A stretch of 48,556 nucleotides of DNA from SZUA-117 sp964630795 (lineage in GTDB: Bacteria > Pseudomonadota > Gammaproteobacteria > Steroidobacterales > Woeseiaceae), in contig CAZVWF010000010.1 of assembly GCA_964630795.1 (NCBI GenBank), forward strand, positions 1-48,556. The letters are read 5' to 3'. The position numbers were made by a program, and so were the translations under genes. The notes beneath the pieces were generated by a model, which saw only the letters and a program-made list of their open reading frames with translations, did no database searches and was not told the origin of the DNA. Of the stretch, positions 8,092 through 16,841 are shown in pieces. The stretch's first letter is position 1, and the number at the start of each line of letters is the position of its first letter.

Positions 8092-8888
8092 AGGGGCGAA
8101 TCATAAACCTTAATCAGGGGAGTGTCCGCAATTCGCGATGGAAGGCCATATGTGTCGGGATACTCGACACCCGCGAACGTCAATCCATGGGGCGGTGCGG
8201 CAACGCCTGCCGCCTTGCGATCCCGACCATCGAGCACCGTTTGCATCCATTCCGGTGCCTGCTCCCCACGCCCGATTTCGACGAGAGTACCGGTAATATT
8301 TCTGACCATGTGCTGCAGGAAGGCATTGGCATTCACCGATATTCGCAACCATTCGCCGGTGCGCTCGATCTCCAGCTGACGAATAGTCCTTACGGGTGTT
8401 GAGGCCTGGCAACCGGCCGCGCGAAAGGCCGAGAAATCGTGCTTCCCCAGCAAACAGGGTGCTGCCTCTTGCATTCGCGCCACGTCAAGGGACTCATAAA
8501 TCCACCATGCCCGGTTGCGATAAAGGCTCGAGCGCACGAGCCGGTTCAGAATCAGGTAGTGGTAGGTACGCGACAAGGCACTGAAGCGCGCGTGAAAATC
8601 ATCGTCGACGACTTTGGCGTAACAAACATTGATGTCGTCCGGGAGTTTGGAATTGATCCCCAGCACCCAGCCGCGCTCTGTCCGCTCTGCCTGTGTATCG
8701 AAGTGCGCGACCTGGCCGAACGCATGGACACCAGCGTCGGTGCGGCCCGCACACAATACCTCTGCAGGCTCATTCGCCACCAGGGCGACGGCCTCTTCGA
8801 TACATTCCTGTACCCCAAGGCCGGACTTTTGCCGCTGCCAGCCAACGTAGCGACTGCCATCGTATTCAATGCCGAGTGCGATACGCAT
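8088..8888 (-). CDS. truA: tRNA pseudouridine(38-40) synthase
   Basis: Isomerises uridine to pseudouridine at positions 38-40 of the tRNA anticodon arm. The protein has 266 residues. The catalytic Asp51 lies in CAGRTDAGVHA, with the N-terminal IEYDGSRYVGWQRQ and the central RTYHYLI motif also typical of TruA. NAFLQHMVRNITGTLVEIG near residue 200 is the family's C-terminal signature. It overlaps accD by four bases and follows fimV after 124 bases, in the order fimV-truA also known from Pseudomonas. Confidence 0.97.
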   Translation of the reverse strand: MRIALGIEYDGSRYVGWQRQKSGLGVQECIEEAVALVANEPAEVLCAGRTDAGVHAFGQVAHFDTQAERTERGWVLGINSKLPDDINVCYAKVVDDDFHARFSALSRTYHYLILNRLVRSSLYRNRAWWIYESLDVARMQEAAPCLLGKHDFSAFRAAGCQASTPVRTIRQLEIERTGEWLRISVNANAFLQHMVRNITGTLVEIGRGEQAPEWMQTVLDGRDRKAAGVAAPPHGLTFAGVEYPDTYGLPSRIADTPLIKVYDSPL

Positions 8889-9012
8889 GGTTCAAACTGG
8901 CTATGGACCGCCGGTCTCTGAAGACGAGATACAGATCCTCGTGACATCGCTTTGCAGCGCATGAATCACAGGGCAGGTATTGCGGCGCCAGGAAAAACGA
9001 AGGACGTACAAC

Positions 9013-12000
9013 CTAACTTGGCAGCGAATCGATCAGCTGCTGCGCCTGCTGCTTTTGCGCGGCGCCACCCTCGTCGAGCACTTCTTCGAGGATACTGAGT
9101 GCGCCATCAATATCGCCCATGTCGACATAGGCACGTGCGAGATCCAGCTTGGTACCTACCTCGGTCATGGTACGCGCTTCGTGCAGCTCACCGGACCTAT
9201 CGTCGGGAGACAGCGATTGTGCCGCACCCCCGACATCGCCGCGCTTGAGTTGTGATTGCTCGACCGTCGCGTCGTCACGCACCTGGTTAACGGTATCGCC
9301 AACTTCGCTGACATTCAGCGCAGCCGTGAGTTCGTCGAGATCCAGGTCCATGTCGGTACCGCCTGCCAAGCCTGGCGTTTTAGCCGCATCGTCGCTGGAT
9401 ATATCGGGACTGAATACGTCTTCCGGCAGGGCTTCTGTTTTCGTGAAGTCGAAGTCGCCCTCTTCATCGGCATCCAGACCGGGACTCAACATCGTGGTAT
9501 CCGAGTCGGACAGATTGTTCTCGATATCGGTCCCGGTATCGACAGCCATCCCCTCTCCCAGCACATGCGTCTGGCCAGTGGCATCCAGCAGGCTGGTGTC
9601 GATGCCGACGTCCACATCTTCAAAGTCGTCTGCGAGGGAAGCGGGCTTTGTCTCCTCATCGTCACCCGGTAAAGCCGTCTCGCTGGCCGCCGCCAGCGTA
9701 TCCTCTGCGTCGATGACTTCCCGGGGACCGGTCGACTCCAAGTCATCGACGTCAACCGCTTCGTGCCTGCCTGTCTCCGCCAGCGCGTCGTCTTCAGAAA
9801 TCGCCTCGTTCTTGCCCGTTGCCTCCAGGTCGTCATCGTCAATTTCCAGTTCCTGGTCGATCGCCGTGTTCTCGAAATCGCTCAGCACGCCCGCGTCGGC
9901 GACATCCGCCGCCAGCGCGCTCGCCTCGAGCGCGTCCAGATCAAGCCCGAGGTCATCCAGGTCGATCTCGGCCGTCGCATCCGCAGGCGGGATTTGTGAG
10001 GCATCATCATCGCTGATCGATCGCAATTTGCCGGTGGCCTCCATACCGATTGGCTGTTCGATGTTGGAGGACTGAGCAACGTCTTCCGACGCCACCTGTG
10101 TCGTCTCACCAGGACCATCGTCAACGGCGTCATCATCCATCGGTATTTCTGCCGTTTCATCGACTGCAGCCGCGGCGCCTATCGTATCCGCGTCCGCAGA
10201 GGCCTCTTGCAACATTTCCCCGGCAAGCGGGTCCTCAATATCGATCGCGTCGTCATCCAGGCTGTAGTCAATGCCTGATCCTGAATCCGGTGGAGTCAGC
10301 ACCTGCCCTGCGTCGTCGCCGCTATCCGCGCCCAGGTCGATGACATCGCCGGAAGCGGCGTCCAGCGTTCCGGCGAAATCCATGTCCAGTTCGTCGGCGC
10401 CGTCCACACCATCCTCAAACGACAGGTCGACCATTCTGCCCACACCCTCGGCGCTGACGCCCGAGAACAGTTCATGATCTGCCGCAATTTGCTGACCCAT
10501 GATGACGATCTTGTCCCATTCGCCCTGCACACTATCACCGGACTCTGCTCGCAGGCGCTGGGCGGCATCGATAAATGCATCGCGATTGCCCCAGACAAAG
10601 TAGATTTCGCAGAGCTTGGCCAGCAGGTCCCGGCGGCCCGGATCCGCTGCAAGCGCCCCGTTAATCAGGTCCGCGGCCTGATCGTAAAGACCGTATGCCA
10701 TGTGGAAATCGGCTTCGCCGACCGGGTCGCTCTGATCCAGGTTGATCGCCGTTTCACTGCTGACGTTGTCTTCCGGCGACGGCGGCGCACCGGTCGCATC
10801 ACCGGGGCCTGACCTGTCGAAAGTCTCATCGGTCTCGGGTACCGCAGTCATGGCCTCCATGTCCGGCATCTCCGTCGATTCAGGAATCGCAGGCTCCCCG
10901 GCCGCCGGTACCTCCAGCGTGTCATCCAGACCGATGAAATCAGAATCCGTCTCTGTCCCGGGCTCGACGACAACGATCGCTTCATCACCGTCCCGGGCCA
11001 ATGCATCGAGTTGCCCCGTCGACGCGGCCTCGTCATCGTCCATGTCATCGGCATCCAGCGCATCCCAGACGCCAGCCGCTCCTCCATCATCCCGGCGCGC
11101 TGCACGTCGCATGAACCACAAAAGAATACCGACGGTCAGTATCAGCGCACCGCCAATCCAGACCCAGAAATTGTTCAGGTAGCCAAGCATGGTATCGACC
11201 ATGCCCTCGTCCCTGACCGGCTGGGAAACAACTGCCGGGGCAGGCTGCACCGCAGGTGCCGGCGCTTCGTCGACGACGTCTTCAACCGGCTCCGCATCTT
11301 CCCCGGTGGCACCGTCGTCAACAAAGATCTCGTCACCACGAAGGTCTGCCAGCTCCTGGCGCAATGCCGCCAATTCGTTGTCTTCAATTACGATCAGAGC
11401 GGATGGGTCGTCCAGGATGGCTTCAATCTCGCCGATCCGCACCTGGACCGGATCCACGATGCCATCGTCCACGGCGTCATCGACAGGTGCTTCTGCGCCG
11501 GTGTCGACACGGGTATCCGACAATGTGAGGTCGTCTTCCTCGTCGGGCGGCACGAGCGTGAGGCTGGGCTGCGTCTCCAGCGGATCGACAACCGGGTTCG
11601 TGGCGGGCGGCAGCGGCTCGGGCGCCAGTGCCAATGCGTCTTCTCCACCCCATTCGGCGTTCTGGCGGAGAACTTCATTGACGGCAATGCCACGACTGAT
11701 ACGGAAGACATCATCTGCACTCGGAATTCTCAGGGTCGCGCCGGCACGCAAGCGGTTAATATTGCCGTCGAAAGCCTGTGGATTGGCTTCGAATATCGCC
11801 AGCATGGTCTGGCTAAACGTCAGTCGATCGTCCGGCCGCACTTCCTGCGCAATGCTCCACAGCGTGTCGCCACGAGCCACCACGCGATTGCCACCCGGCG
11901 TGCCATCAAAAGTCGGTCCGCCAAAACTATTTGCAGAAGCGGGTTCCTCGAACGGCAGCCTTAGTGACGCTGCGGGCGGAGGCGAGGTTTCAGTCGGCGA

Positions 12001-12507
12001 CATCTGCGACCGTGTCGCCGGGCGCTCGATCTGGCCGCTATCCGCCAGTACCGTTCTCGTCGGCGCAGTTACCGGCGCGGCAGCCGACGTGGTTGGCGGA
12101 GGTGCGAATGTCGGCGGATCCAGCAGAAGCGTGTATTCGCGAAGCAGGCGACCACGCGACCACGTCGCCTCGACGAGAAATGTAATGAAAGGCTCGGTGA
12201 TGGGTTCTGTCGATGTTACCCGGATGACGTTGCTGGCGGCCCGACCGGACTTTTCGATCTCAAAACGCAAACCCGCCAGAAACATCGGACGATCCAGGTC
12301 ATAACGCTGGAACGCTTCCGGTGCGGCCAGTTCAACCGTCAGGTTATCGAGCTCTTCCGGTGTCGCTGCCAGCAGTTCGATCTCTGCCCGCAGTGGCTCA
12401 TTTAACGCTGAACTCAGTCGTATATCTCCGAGGCCAAGTGCCCATGCCTGTAGCGTAAACAACAGGAATGGCGCAAGCGGCCATACACGATTAAGTCTTG
12501 GCGGCAT
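9013..12507 (-). CDS. fimV: FimV-like pilus/polarity hub protein
   Basis: Large inner-membrane protein of 1164 residues. FimV in Pseudomonas is a peptidoglycan-binding polar hub needed for type IV pilus secretin assembly and cAMP signalling. Seen in order: a signal peptide (about 1-23); the FimV N-terminal domain (LGLGDIRLSSALNEPLRAEI, 24-130); a Pro/Thr-rich linker; a LysM domain (VVARGDTLWSIAQEV to LRIPS, about 208-265); an acidic linker; one membrane helix with VWIGGALILTVGILLWFM near 450-470 followed by Arg-Arg; a very acidic cytoplasmic region; and the conserved C-terminal domain (TKLDLARAYVDMGDIDGALSIL near 1120-1145). The cytoplasmic part contains degenerate ETG/ATG-centred repeats. 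A GGAGA lies about ten bases before the ATG. Located between asd and truA as in Pseudomonas. Confidence 0.95.
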   Translation of the reverse strand: MPPRLNRVWPLAPFLLFTLQAWALGLGDIRLSSALNEPLRAEIELLAATPEELDNLTVELAAPEAFQRYDLDRPMFLAGLRFEIEKSGRAASNVIRVTSTEPITEPFITFLVEATWSRGRLLREYTLLLDPPTFAPPPTTSAAAPVTAPTRTVLADSGQIERPATRSQMSPTETSPPPAASLRLPFEEPASANSFGGPTFDGTPGGNRVVARGDTLWSIAQEVRPDDRLTFSQTMLAIFEANPQAFDGNINRLRAGATLRIPSADDVFRISRGIAVNEVLRQNAEWGGEDALALAPEPLPPATNPVVDPLETQPSLTLVPPDEEDDLTLSDTRVDTGAEAPVDDAVDDGIVDPVQVRIGEIEAILDDPSALIVIEDNELAALRQELADLRGDEIFVDDGATGEDAEPVEDVVDEAPAPAVQPAPAVVSQPVRDEGMVDTMLGYLNNFWVWIGGALILTVGILLWFMRRAARRDDGGAAGVWDALDADDMDDDEAASTGQLDALARDGDEAIVVVEPGTETDSDFIGLDDTLEVPAAGEPAIPESTEMPDMEAMTAVPETDETFDRSGPGDATGAPPSPEDNVSSETAINLDQSDPVGEADFHMAYGLYDQAADLINGALAADPGRRDLLAKLCEIYFVWGNRDAFIDAAQRLRAESGDSVQGEWDKIVIMGQQIAADHELFSGVSAEGVGRMVDLSFEDGVDGADELDMDFAGTLDAASGDVIDLGADSGDDAGQVLTPPDSGSGIDYSLDDDAIDIEDPLAGEMLQEASADADTIGAAAAVDETAEIPMDDDAVDDGPGETTQVASEDVAQSSNIEQPIGMEATGKLRSISDDDASQIPPADATAEIDLDDLGLDLDALEASALAADVADAGVLSDFENTAIDQELEIDDDDLEATGKNEAISEDDALAETGRHEAVDVDDLESTGPREVIDAEDTLAAASETALPGDDEETKPASLADDFEDVDVGIDTSLLDATGQTHVLGEGMAVDTGTDIENNLSDSDTTMLSPGLDADEEGDFDFTKTEALPEDVFSPDISSDDAAKTPGLAGGTDMDLDLDELTAALNVSEVGDTVNQVRDDATVEQSQLKRGDVGGAAQSLSPDDRSGELHEARTMTEVGTKLDLARAYVDMGDIDGALSILEEVLDEGGAAQKQQAQQLIDSLPS
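9565..10044 (-). repeat. fimV: Degenerate acidic repeats within fimV
   Basis: The cytoplasmic region of FimV contains a recurring short motif: MEATGKLR, LEATGKNE, LAETGRHE, LESTGPRE and LDATGQTH, each followed by an acidic stretch rich in Asp, Glu and Ala such as ISEDDA or VIDAED. The first copies are widely spaced; the middle three are 15-17 residues apart. This is coding repeat structure, seen directly in the translation. Copy number is uncertain at the edges because the copies are diverged. Confidence 0.6.
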
Positions 12508-12597
12508 AATACTTTTCTCCAGCTCCCCAATTCCCGTCAGAAATGGACCGCTCCGAAGCTTGAATGATCAATGGGGGCACCCTTACGCTTGGTCCGA

Positions 12598-12626
12598 ACT
12601 ATAGCTTATAAATAATTTTTCGCCAA
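12598..12626 (-). promoter_or_regulatory. Candidate sigma-70 promoter for fimV
   Basis: On the minus strand TTGGCG (12621-12626) and TATAGT (12598-12603) are separated by 17 bases. The -35 box lies in the last codons of asd, the start of fimV is 91 bases downstream, and the intervening DNA has no gene. The -10 matches five of six consensus bases but the -35 only three, so an internal promoter is plausible, not proven. Confidence 0.4.
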
Positions 12627-13628
12627 TATTTCAGCTATTTGGACGCTATTTAGAGCCGCACCCTTACGAATATTATCAGCCACGACCCAGAGATTCAGGC
12701 CCAGCGAATGACTGATGTCTTCGCGCACTCTGCCGACGTAAACCGGGTCATTTCCGGAGGCCTCTGTTACCGCCGTCGGGTAGGTTCCGAGGTCCACACC
12801 GTCGAGTAATTCGACACCATCCGCCGCACGCAATAATTCACAGGCTTTCTCGGCGGATATCTTTTCACGCGTCTCAAGATGGACTGCCTCGGAATGCCCA
12901 AAGAATGCCGGAATGCGCACGGCTGTCGCATTAACAGCGATGGAAGAATCGCCCATTATCTTCCGGGTTTCCCAGACCATTTTCATCTCTTCCCTGGTAT
13001 AGCGATTGTCCTCAAACACATCGATATGCGGCACGGCATTGAACGCGATCTGTTTTGCGTTGTCCCTGGATTCTTTCGGATTGCCGCTCAACATCGCCGC
13101 CGAGTGTGTCGCCAGGTCCTCCACGGCTGCGCGGCCGGCACCCGATACGGCCTGGTAGGTGGCGACATTGATACGGGTAATACCGACGGCGTCGTAGATG
13201 GGTTTGAGTGCGACCAACATCTGGATGGTCGAGCAATTGGGATTCGCGATGATGCCGCGATTCGTATAGTCGGCGATCTTGTCCGGATTGACCTCCGGGA
13301 CGACGAGCGGAATATCGTCTTCGGAGCGGAATCGTGACGTGTTATCGATCACGACACACCCAGCCTCAGCCGCCTTCGGCGCATAAACATCCGATACCGA
13401 AGCACCTGCCGAAAAAAGTCCGATCTGAACCCGGGAAAAATCAAATTCCGCCAGATCCTCAACGTCGACCTTGCGGTTGCCGAACATGACCGTCTTGCCC
13501 AGCGATCGCTCACTCGCCAGCGCATGTATCCGGCCAATCGGAAATTTGCGCTGCGCGAGAATGTCAAAAAGGGCCTCGCCGACGACGCCAGTGGCGCCAG
13601 CGACAGCTATATCGTAGGTATCAGGCAT
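12606..13628 (-). CDS. asd: Aspartate-semialdehyde dehydrogenase
   Basis: Reduces aspartyl phosphate to aspartate semialdehyde with NADPH, at the branch to lysine, diaminopimelate, methionine and threonine. The 340 residues begin with the NADP-binding GATGVVG (11-17). The catalytic Cys132 lies in NPNCST, and the substrate/active-site region includes AVSGAGRAA and FGHSEAVHLE with the general-base His. The sequence is of the shorter Asd type (usg-like length, as in Pseudomonas Asd), with NPNCSTIQMLVAL typical of true Asd rather than Usg, which lacks the Cys. It lies 26 bases after aroC and upstream of fimV. Confidence 0.96.
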   Translation of the reverse strand: MPDTYDIAVAGATGVVGEALFDILAQRKFPIGRIHALASERSLGKTVMFGNRKVDVEDLAEFDFSRVQIGLFSAGASVSDVYAPKAAEAGCVVIDNTSRFRSEDDIPLVVPEVNPDKIADYTNRGIIANPNCSTIQMLVALKPIYDAVGITRINVATYQAVSGAGRAAVEDLATHSAAMLSGNPKESRDNAKQIAFNAVPHIDVFEDNRYTREEMKMVWETRKIMGDSSIAVNATAVRIPAFFGHSEAVHLETREKISAEKACELLRAADGVELLDGVDLGTYPTAVTEASGNDPVYVGRVREDISHSLGLNLWVVADNIRKGAALNSVQIAEILAKNYL

Positions 13629-13654
13629 CGGGATTTTCTTTCTTGAAGACGGGA

Positions 13655-14755
13655 TTATTCGGTGGTGTCAGTCACGACAGGCGTCACTGACTCGACATCG
13701 GCATTCTGTGCACGGTGCCTAAGGTAGTGGTCCATCAGCACCAGTGCAACCATTGCTTCTGCAATCGGGGTGGCGCGAAGGCCCACGCAGGGATCATGAC
13801 GGCCAATGGTCACAATCTCGGATTCCTTGCCTTCCCTGTCGATCGTCTGCCCGGGCTGGCTGATGCTCGACGTCGGTTTCAGGGCAATGCTGGCTAGAAT
13901 GTCCTGGCCTGAAGAAATGCCGCCGAGCGTGCCACCGGCATCGTTCTTTGCGAACCCGTCGCTCGAGATTTCGTCACGGTGCTCGCTGCCTCGCTGGGCG
14001 ACCGCCGCAAAGCCGGCGCCAAGTTCGACGCCCTTTACTGCGTTGATGCTCATCAGGCCATGCGCAAGATCGGCTTCCAGTTTGTCGAAGACCGGCTCGC
14101 CGAGACCGGGCGGCACATTGCTTGCAAGTATGCTGATTTTCGCACCGATCGAGTCGCCGTCCTCCCGCAACGCATCCATGAAAGCCTCGAGTTCGGGCAG
14201 TCGGTCCGGATCGGCGCAGAAGAAAGGATTGTTCGCCACGGCATCGAGATCCGTCGCCGCGAGCTCAATCGAGCCAAGCTGAGACACATACCCCGCGATG
14301 CGAATGCCTTCGCGTTCCGCCAGGTACTTTCTCGCGATCGCACCGGCGGCAACGCGCATGGTGGTCTCGCGAGCTGACGAACGTCCTCCGCCACGATAGT
14401 CCCTGATGCCATACTTCTGTTGATACGTGTAATCGGCGTGGCCAGGTCGGAACTTGTCTTTGATCTTCGAGTAATCGTGCGAGCGCTGATCGACGTTTTC
14501 GATCAAGAGCCCGATCGGTGTGCCCGTTGTCACCCCCTCGAAAACACCGGAAAGAATTCGAACCTGGTCGGGTTCCTGCCTGGCCGTCGTATGACGGGAT
14601 TTACCCGGTCGGCGGCGTTCCAGGTCTGCCTGGATGTCGCTTTCAGACAGCGCCATGCCAGGCGGACAGCCATCGACCACACAGCCCATGGCCGGGCCGT
14701 GACTTTCCCCGAAGGTGGTCACGGTGAATAATCGTCCGAAACTATTGCCTGACAT
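13655..14755 (-). CDS. aroC: Chorismate synthase
   Basis: Converts 5-enolpyruvylshikimate-3-phosphate to chorismate using reduced FMN without net redox change. The 366 residues start with GNSFGRLFTVTTFGESHGPA, the family's first signature, with the conserved His. RGGGRSSARETTMRVAAGA (near 120-138) is the second signature, and GGISSGQDI is the third. The gene follows prmB by 15 bases and precedes asd by 26, so the three are probably cotranscribed. Nothing unusual is seen in length or motifs. Confidence 0.98.
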   Translation of the reverse strand: MSGNSFGRLFTVTTFGESHGPAMGCVVDGCPPGMALSESDIQADLERRRPGKSRHTTARQEPDQVRILSGVFEGVTTGTPIGLLIENVDQRSHDYSKIKDKFRPGHADYTYQQKYGIRDYRGGGRSSARETTMRVAAGAIARKYLAEREGIRIAGYVSQLGSIELAATDLDAVANNPFFCADPDRLPELEAFMDALREDGDSIGAKISILASNVPPGLGEPVFDKLEADLAHGLMSINAVKGVELGAGFAAVAQRGSEHRDEISSDGFAKNDAGGTLGGISSGQDILASIALKPTSSISQPGQTIDREGKESEIVTIGRHDPCVGLRATPIAEAMVALVLMDHYLRHRAQNADVESVTPVVTDTTE

Positions 14756-14770
14756 GTTCCTGTTCTTTAA

Positions 14771-15718
14771 TCAGCTGGACTGAAATCGCTCGAGATCGGC
14801 CCTGGTCAGCAGGAATACGCCCTGCCCGCCCATTTCGAATTCCAGCCACGTAAATGGCAATTCCGGGAAACGCGCTTCCAGTGCCGGCTGGCTGTTGCCT
14901 ACCTCGACGACCAGTATGCCGTTTTCCGCCAAGTAATCCGGAGCATCATGCAGGATAGATTTCACCGAATCCAGACCATCGGCACCGGCACCCAGCCCCA
15001 TTGCGGGCTCGTGGCCATATTCGGGCGCCAGCGCATTCATATCTTCAGCGTCCACATAGGGCGGGTTGCTCACGATGACGTCATAGCGGCACGGCAGCAG
15101 GTCACTAAAGAAATCTGAGCGAACCAGCCGCACACGGTCAGCCAGCCCGTGTTTGTCTGCGTTGATCGCTGCAACCTCGAGGGCGTCGGGGGACAGATCG
15201 ACTGCATCAACGGTCGCTCCGTCACAATAAAGCGCGCTGGCAATGGCTATGCAGCCGCTACCGGTACCCAGGTCCAGGACTGTGCGGACCGACTGTGCCG
15301 GAATCCACGGTGCAAAACCGTCGATGATGAGTTCGGCCAGTGGCGACCGCGGCACGAGGACGCGCTCGTCGACGTAAAACTCGATACCCGCGAACCAGGC
15401 CTTGTTCAGGAGGTAGGCGACCGGAATCCTCTCCTTGATCCGCCGACTGGCGATTTGCCGGATGGAACCCGCCTTCTCCGCTGGCACTGCCTGGCCGTAG
15501 ACCGATGCCGGGTCGGCGTGGTCCAGGTCGAGCATACCGAAAACGAGGTAAGCAGCCTCATCCAGCGGATTGTCCGTGCCATGCCCATAGACCAGGCCGG
15601 CATCGTCAAAAATGCCGGCGATTTCCTCGATGATGGACCCGACCGTCGTCATGTCATTGCACGCTCTTATTGCATCATTCAGACGACAGAGTCTATCGGT
15701 AGAGACGCAATGACGCAT
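14771..15718 (-). CDS. prmB: 50S ribosomal protein uL3 glutamine methyltransferase
   Basis: SAM-dependent N5-methyltransferase that modifies a Gln of ribosomal protein L3. The signature YGHGTDNPLDEA near residue 44, ERIPVAYLLNKAWFAGIEFYV and RVLVPRSPLAELI distinguish PrmB from PrmC. The SAM-binding loop is LDLGTGSGCIAIA, and the catalytic NPPY lies in IVSNPPYVDAEDM. The start is uncertain: the frame opens at 15718 (315 residues), but Met23 at 15652 gives a 293-residue protein; E. coli PrmB has an intermediate number of residues before YGHG, and neither site has a strong ribosome-binding site. The first gene of the long minus-strand run, divergent from the copper-chaperone operon. Confidence 0.93.
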   Translation of the reverse strand: MRHCVSTDRLCRLNDAIRACNDMTTVGSIIEEIAGIFDDAGLVYGHGTDNPLDEAAYLVFGMLDLDHADPASVYGQAVPAEKAGSIRQIASRRIKERIPVAYLLNKAWFAGIEFYVDERVLVPRSPLAELIIDGFAPWIPAQSVRTVLDLGTGSGCIAIASALYCDGATVDAVDLSPDALEVAAINADKHGLADRVRLVRSDFFSDLLPCRYDVIVSNPPYVDAEDMNALAPEYGHEPAMGLGAGADGLDSVKSILHDAPDYLAENGILVVEVGNSQPALEARFPELPFTWLEFEMGGQGVFLLTRADLERFQSS

Positions 15719-15760
15719 CGCAAATCTCAGGTCGACAAATCAGGTTAGAATGCCGCCATC

Positions 15761-16384
15761 ATGAGTTCCCTGAGAAAATTAGTTGCGATCGGTTTCCTGC
15801 TTCTCGGCGTGACCGGCGGCAGTGCCCTCCTTTTCCTGGCAATCAACGGCACATCACAGGAACCTGTGAAAGCGACGTTTCTGCCGATGCCGAGACCGCT
15901 GCCCGACTTCGCATTGCTCGATCATCAGGGCCAGCTATTTACACGCGACAACTTCCGTGGCCGCTGGCAGATCGTTTTTTTCGGTTTTACAAATTGTCCT
16001 GACATCTGCCCTGCCACTCTGCAGCAACTGGCGATTGCGCGAGATCGCGTACTCGCCGATGGCGGCCGGTTTCCGCAAATAGTCCTCGTGAGCGTCGATC
16101 CGGATCGGGATTCGCCGGACGTGCTTGAACGCTATGTCGCCAATTTCGGTGATGACGTTATCGGGGTGACCGGTGAGATGGCTGAGCTCGAGAAACTGAC
16201 ACGCCCCCTGGGCATCTATTTTGCCCGTTCAGGTGAGGCGGACACGGACAGTAGTTATAACGTCGATCACTCGGCATTCGTTCTTTTGATCGACAGTGCT
16301 GCTGAATGGCGAGCGCTATTCGGCCCACCCCACGACGTGGCGAGCTTCGTTCATGACGTACCACTCCTGATGGATGCCGGATGA
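15761..16384 (+). CDS. SCO1/SenC family copper chaperone
   Basis: Membrane-anchored thioredoxin-fold protein that delivers copper to the CuA site of cytochrome c oxidase or acts as a thiol reductase on it. The 207 residues contain an N-terminal membrane anchor (about 8-28) and a periplasmic domain. The copper ligands are Cys79 and Cys83 in NCPDICP, and His170 in VDHSA. It starts a plus-strand run whose next gene, a PCu(A)C copper chaperone, overlaps it by four bases (ATGA). The pairing of Sco and PCu(A)C is functionally coherent, since PCu(A)C supplies Cu(I) to CuA or to Sco. No oxidase gene is in the window. The gap to divergent prmB is only 42 bases. Confidence 0.95.
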   Translation: MSSLRKLVAIGFLLLGVTGGSALLFLAINGTSQEPVKATFLPMPRPLPDFALLDHQGQLFTRDNFRGRWQIVFFGFTNCPDICPATLQQLAIARDRVLADGGRFPQIVLVSVDPDRDSPDVLERYVANFGDDVIGVTGEMAELEKLTRPLGIYFARSGEADTDSSYNVDHSAFVLLIDSAAEWRALFGPPHDVASFVHDVPLLMDAG

Positions 16385-16824
16385 TTCGCCTGCCAGTATG
16401 GACGATGCTGCTGCTGGCCGGACTGGGTGCCTGCCAGCCGCACGTAGAACCACCCGTTGTCATTAGTGACGTTCGGATTCTCGCGCCCATGCCGGGCAGT
16501 AGCGCCGGCGTCGCCTACATGACGATCAGTAACAACGGCGACGCACCCATACGGATCAGTGGCATTCGCAGCCCGCAGTTTGACCGCATCGAGATGCACG
16601 AGACCCGTACCGATGCCGAGGGTATTTCCCGCATGAATCAACTGGGGCATGTGGAGATCCCGGCAGACGGAGCCACCGAATTCATCGCCGGCGGCAAACA
16701 CCTGATGTTGATGGGGGCCAAACCCGATGCAATGGCCGGGTCACCCGTCACGCTGGAAATCGAATACAACGAAGGCTTGCTCGTGGTCAGCGCGACCCTG
16801 CAGGGTCGCGTGCCCACCGAATAA
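16381..16824 (+). CDS. PCu(A)C periplasmic copper chaperone, lipoprotein
   Basis: Cu(I) chaperone of the DUF461/PCu(A)C family, 147 residues. The copper motif is complete: Met72-His73, Met85, then His107-Leu-Met109, with 21 residues between Met85 and His107 as in the family consensus. A lipobox LGAC puts the lipidated cysteine at residue 18, so the protein should be tethered to a membrane rather than free in the periplasm. ATGA overlap with the sco-like gene implies translational coupling. The next gene, psd, follows after 17 bases. Confidence 0.94.
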   Translation: MIRLPVWTMLLLAGLGACQPHVEPPVVISDVRILAPMPGSSAGVAYMTISNNGDAPIRISGIRSPQFDRIEMHETRTDAEGISRMNQLGHVEIPADGATEFIAGGKHLMLMGAKPDAMAGSPVTLEIEYNEGLLVVSATLQGRVPTE

Positions 16825-16841
16825 GCCCGGAAACAAGTCGG

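Noticed and set aside
8889..9012. Possible regulatory RNA between fimV and truA
   Set aside because: No stable hairpin, promoter pair or conserved leader recognised in the 124 bases.
9149..10075. 308-codon serine-rich open frame antisense to fimV
   Set aside because: The serine runs are the complement of Asp/Glu/Ala codons in the acidic FimV region; no independent start signal or domain.
11011..12304. Two further long open frames antisense to fimV
   Set aside because: They overlap each other and the coding frame of FimV's LysM and linker; compositional shadows only.
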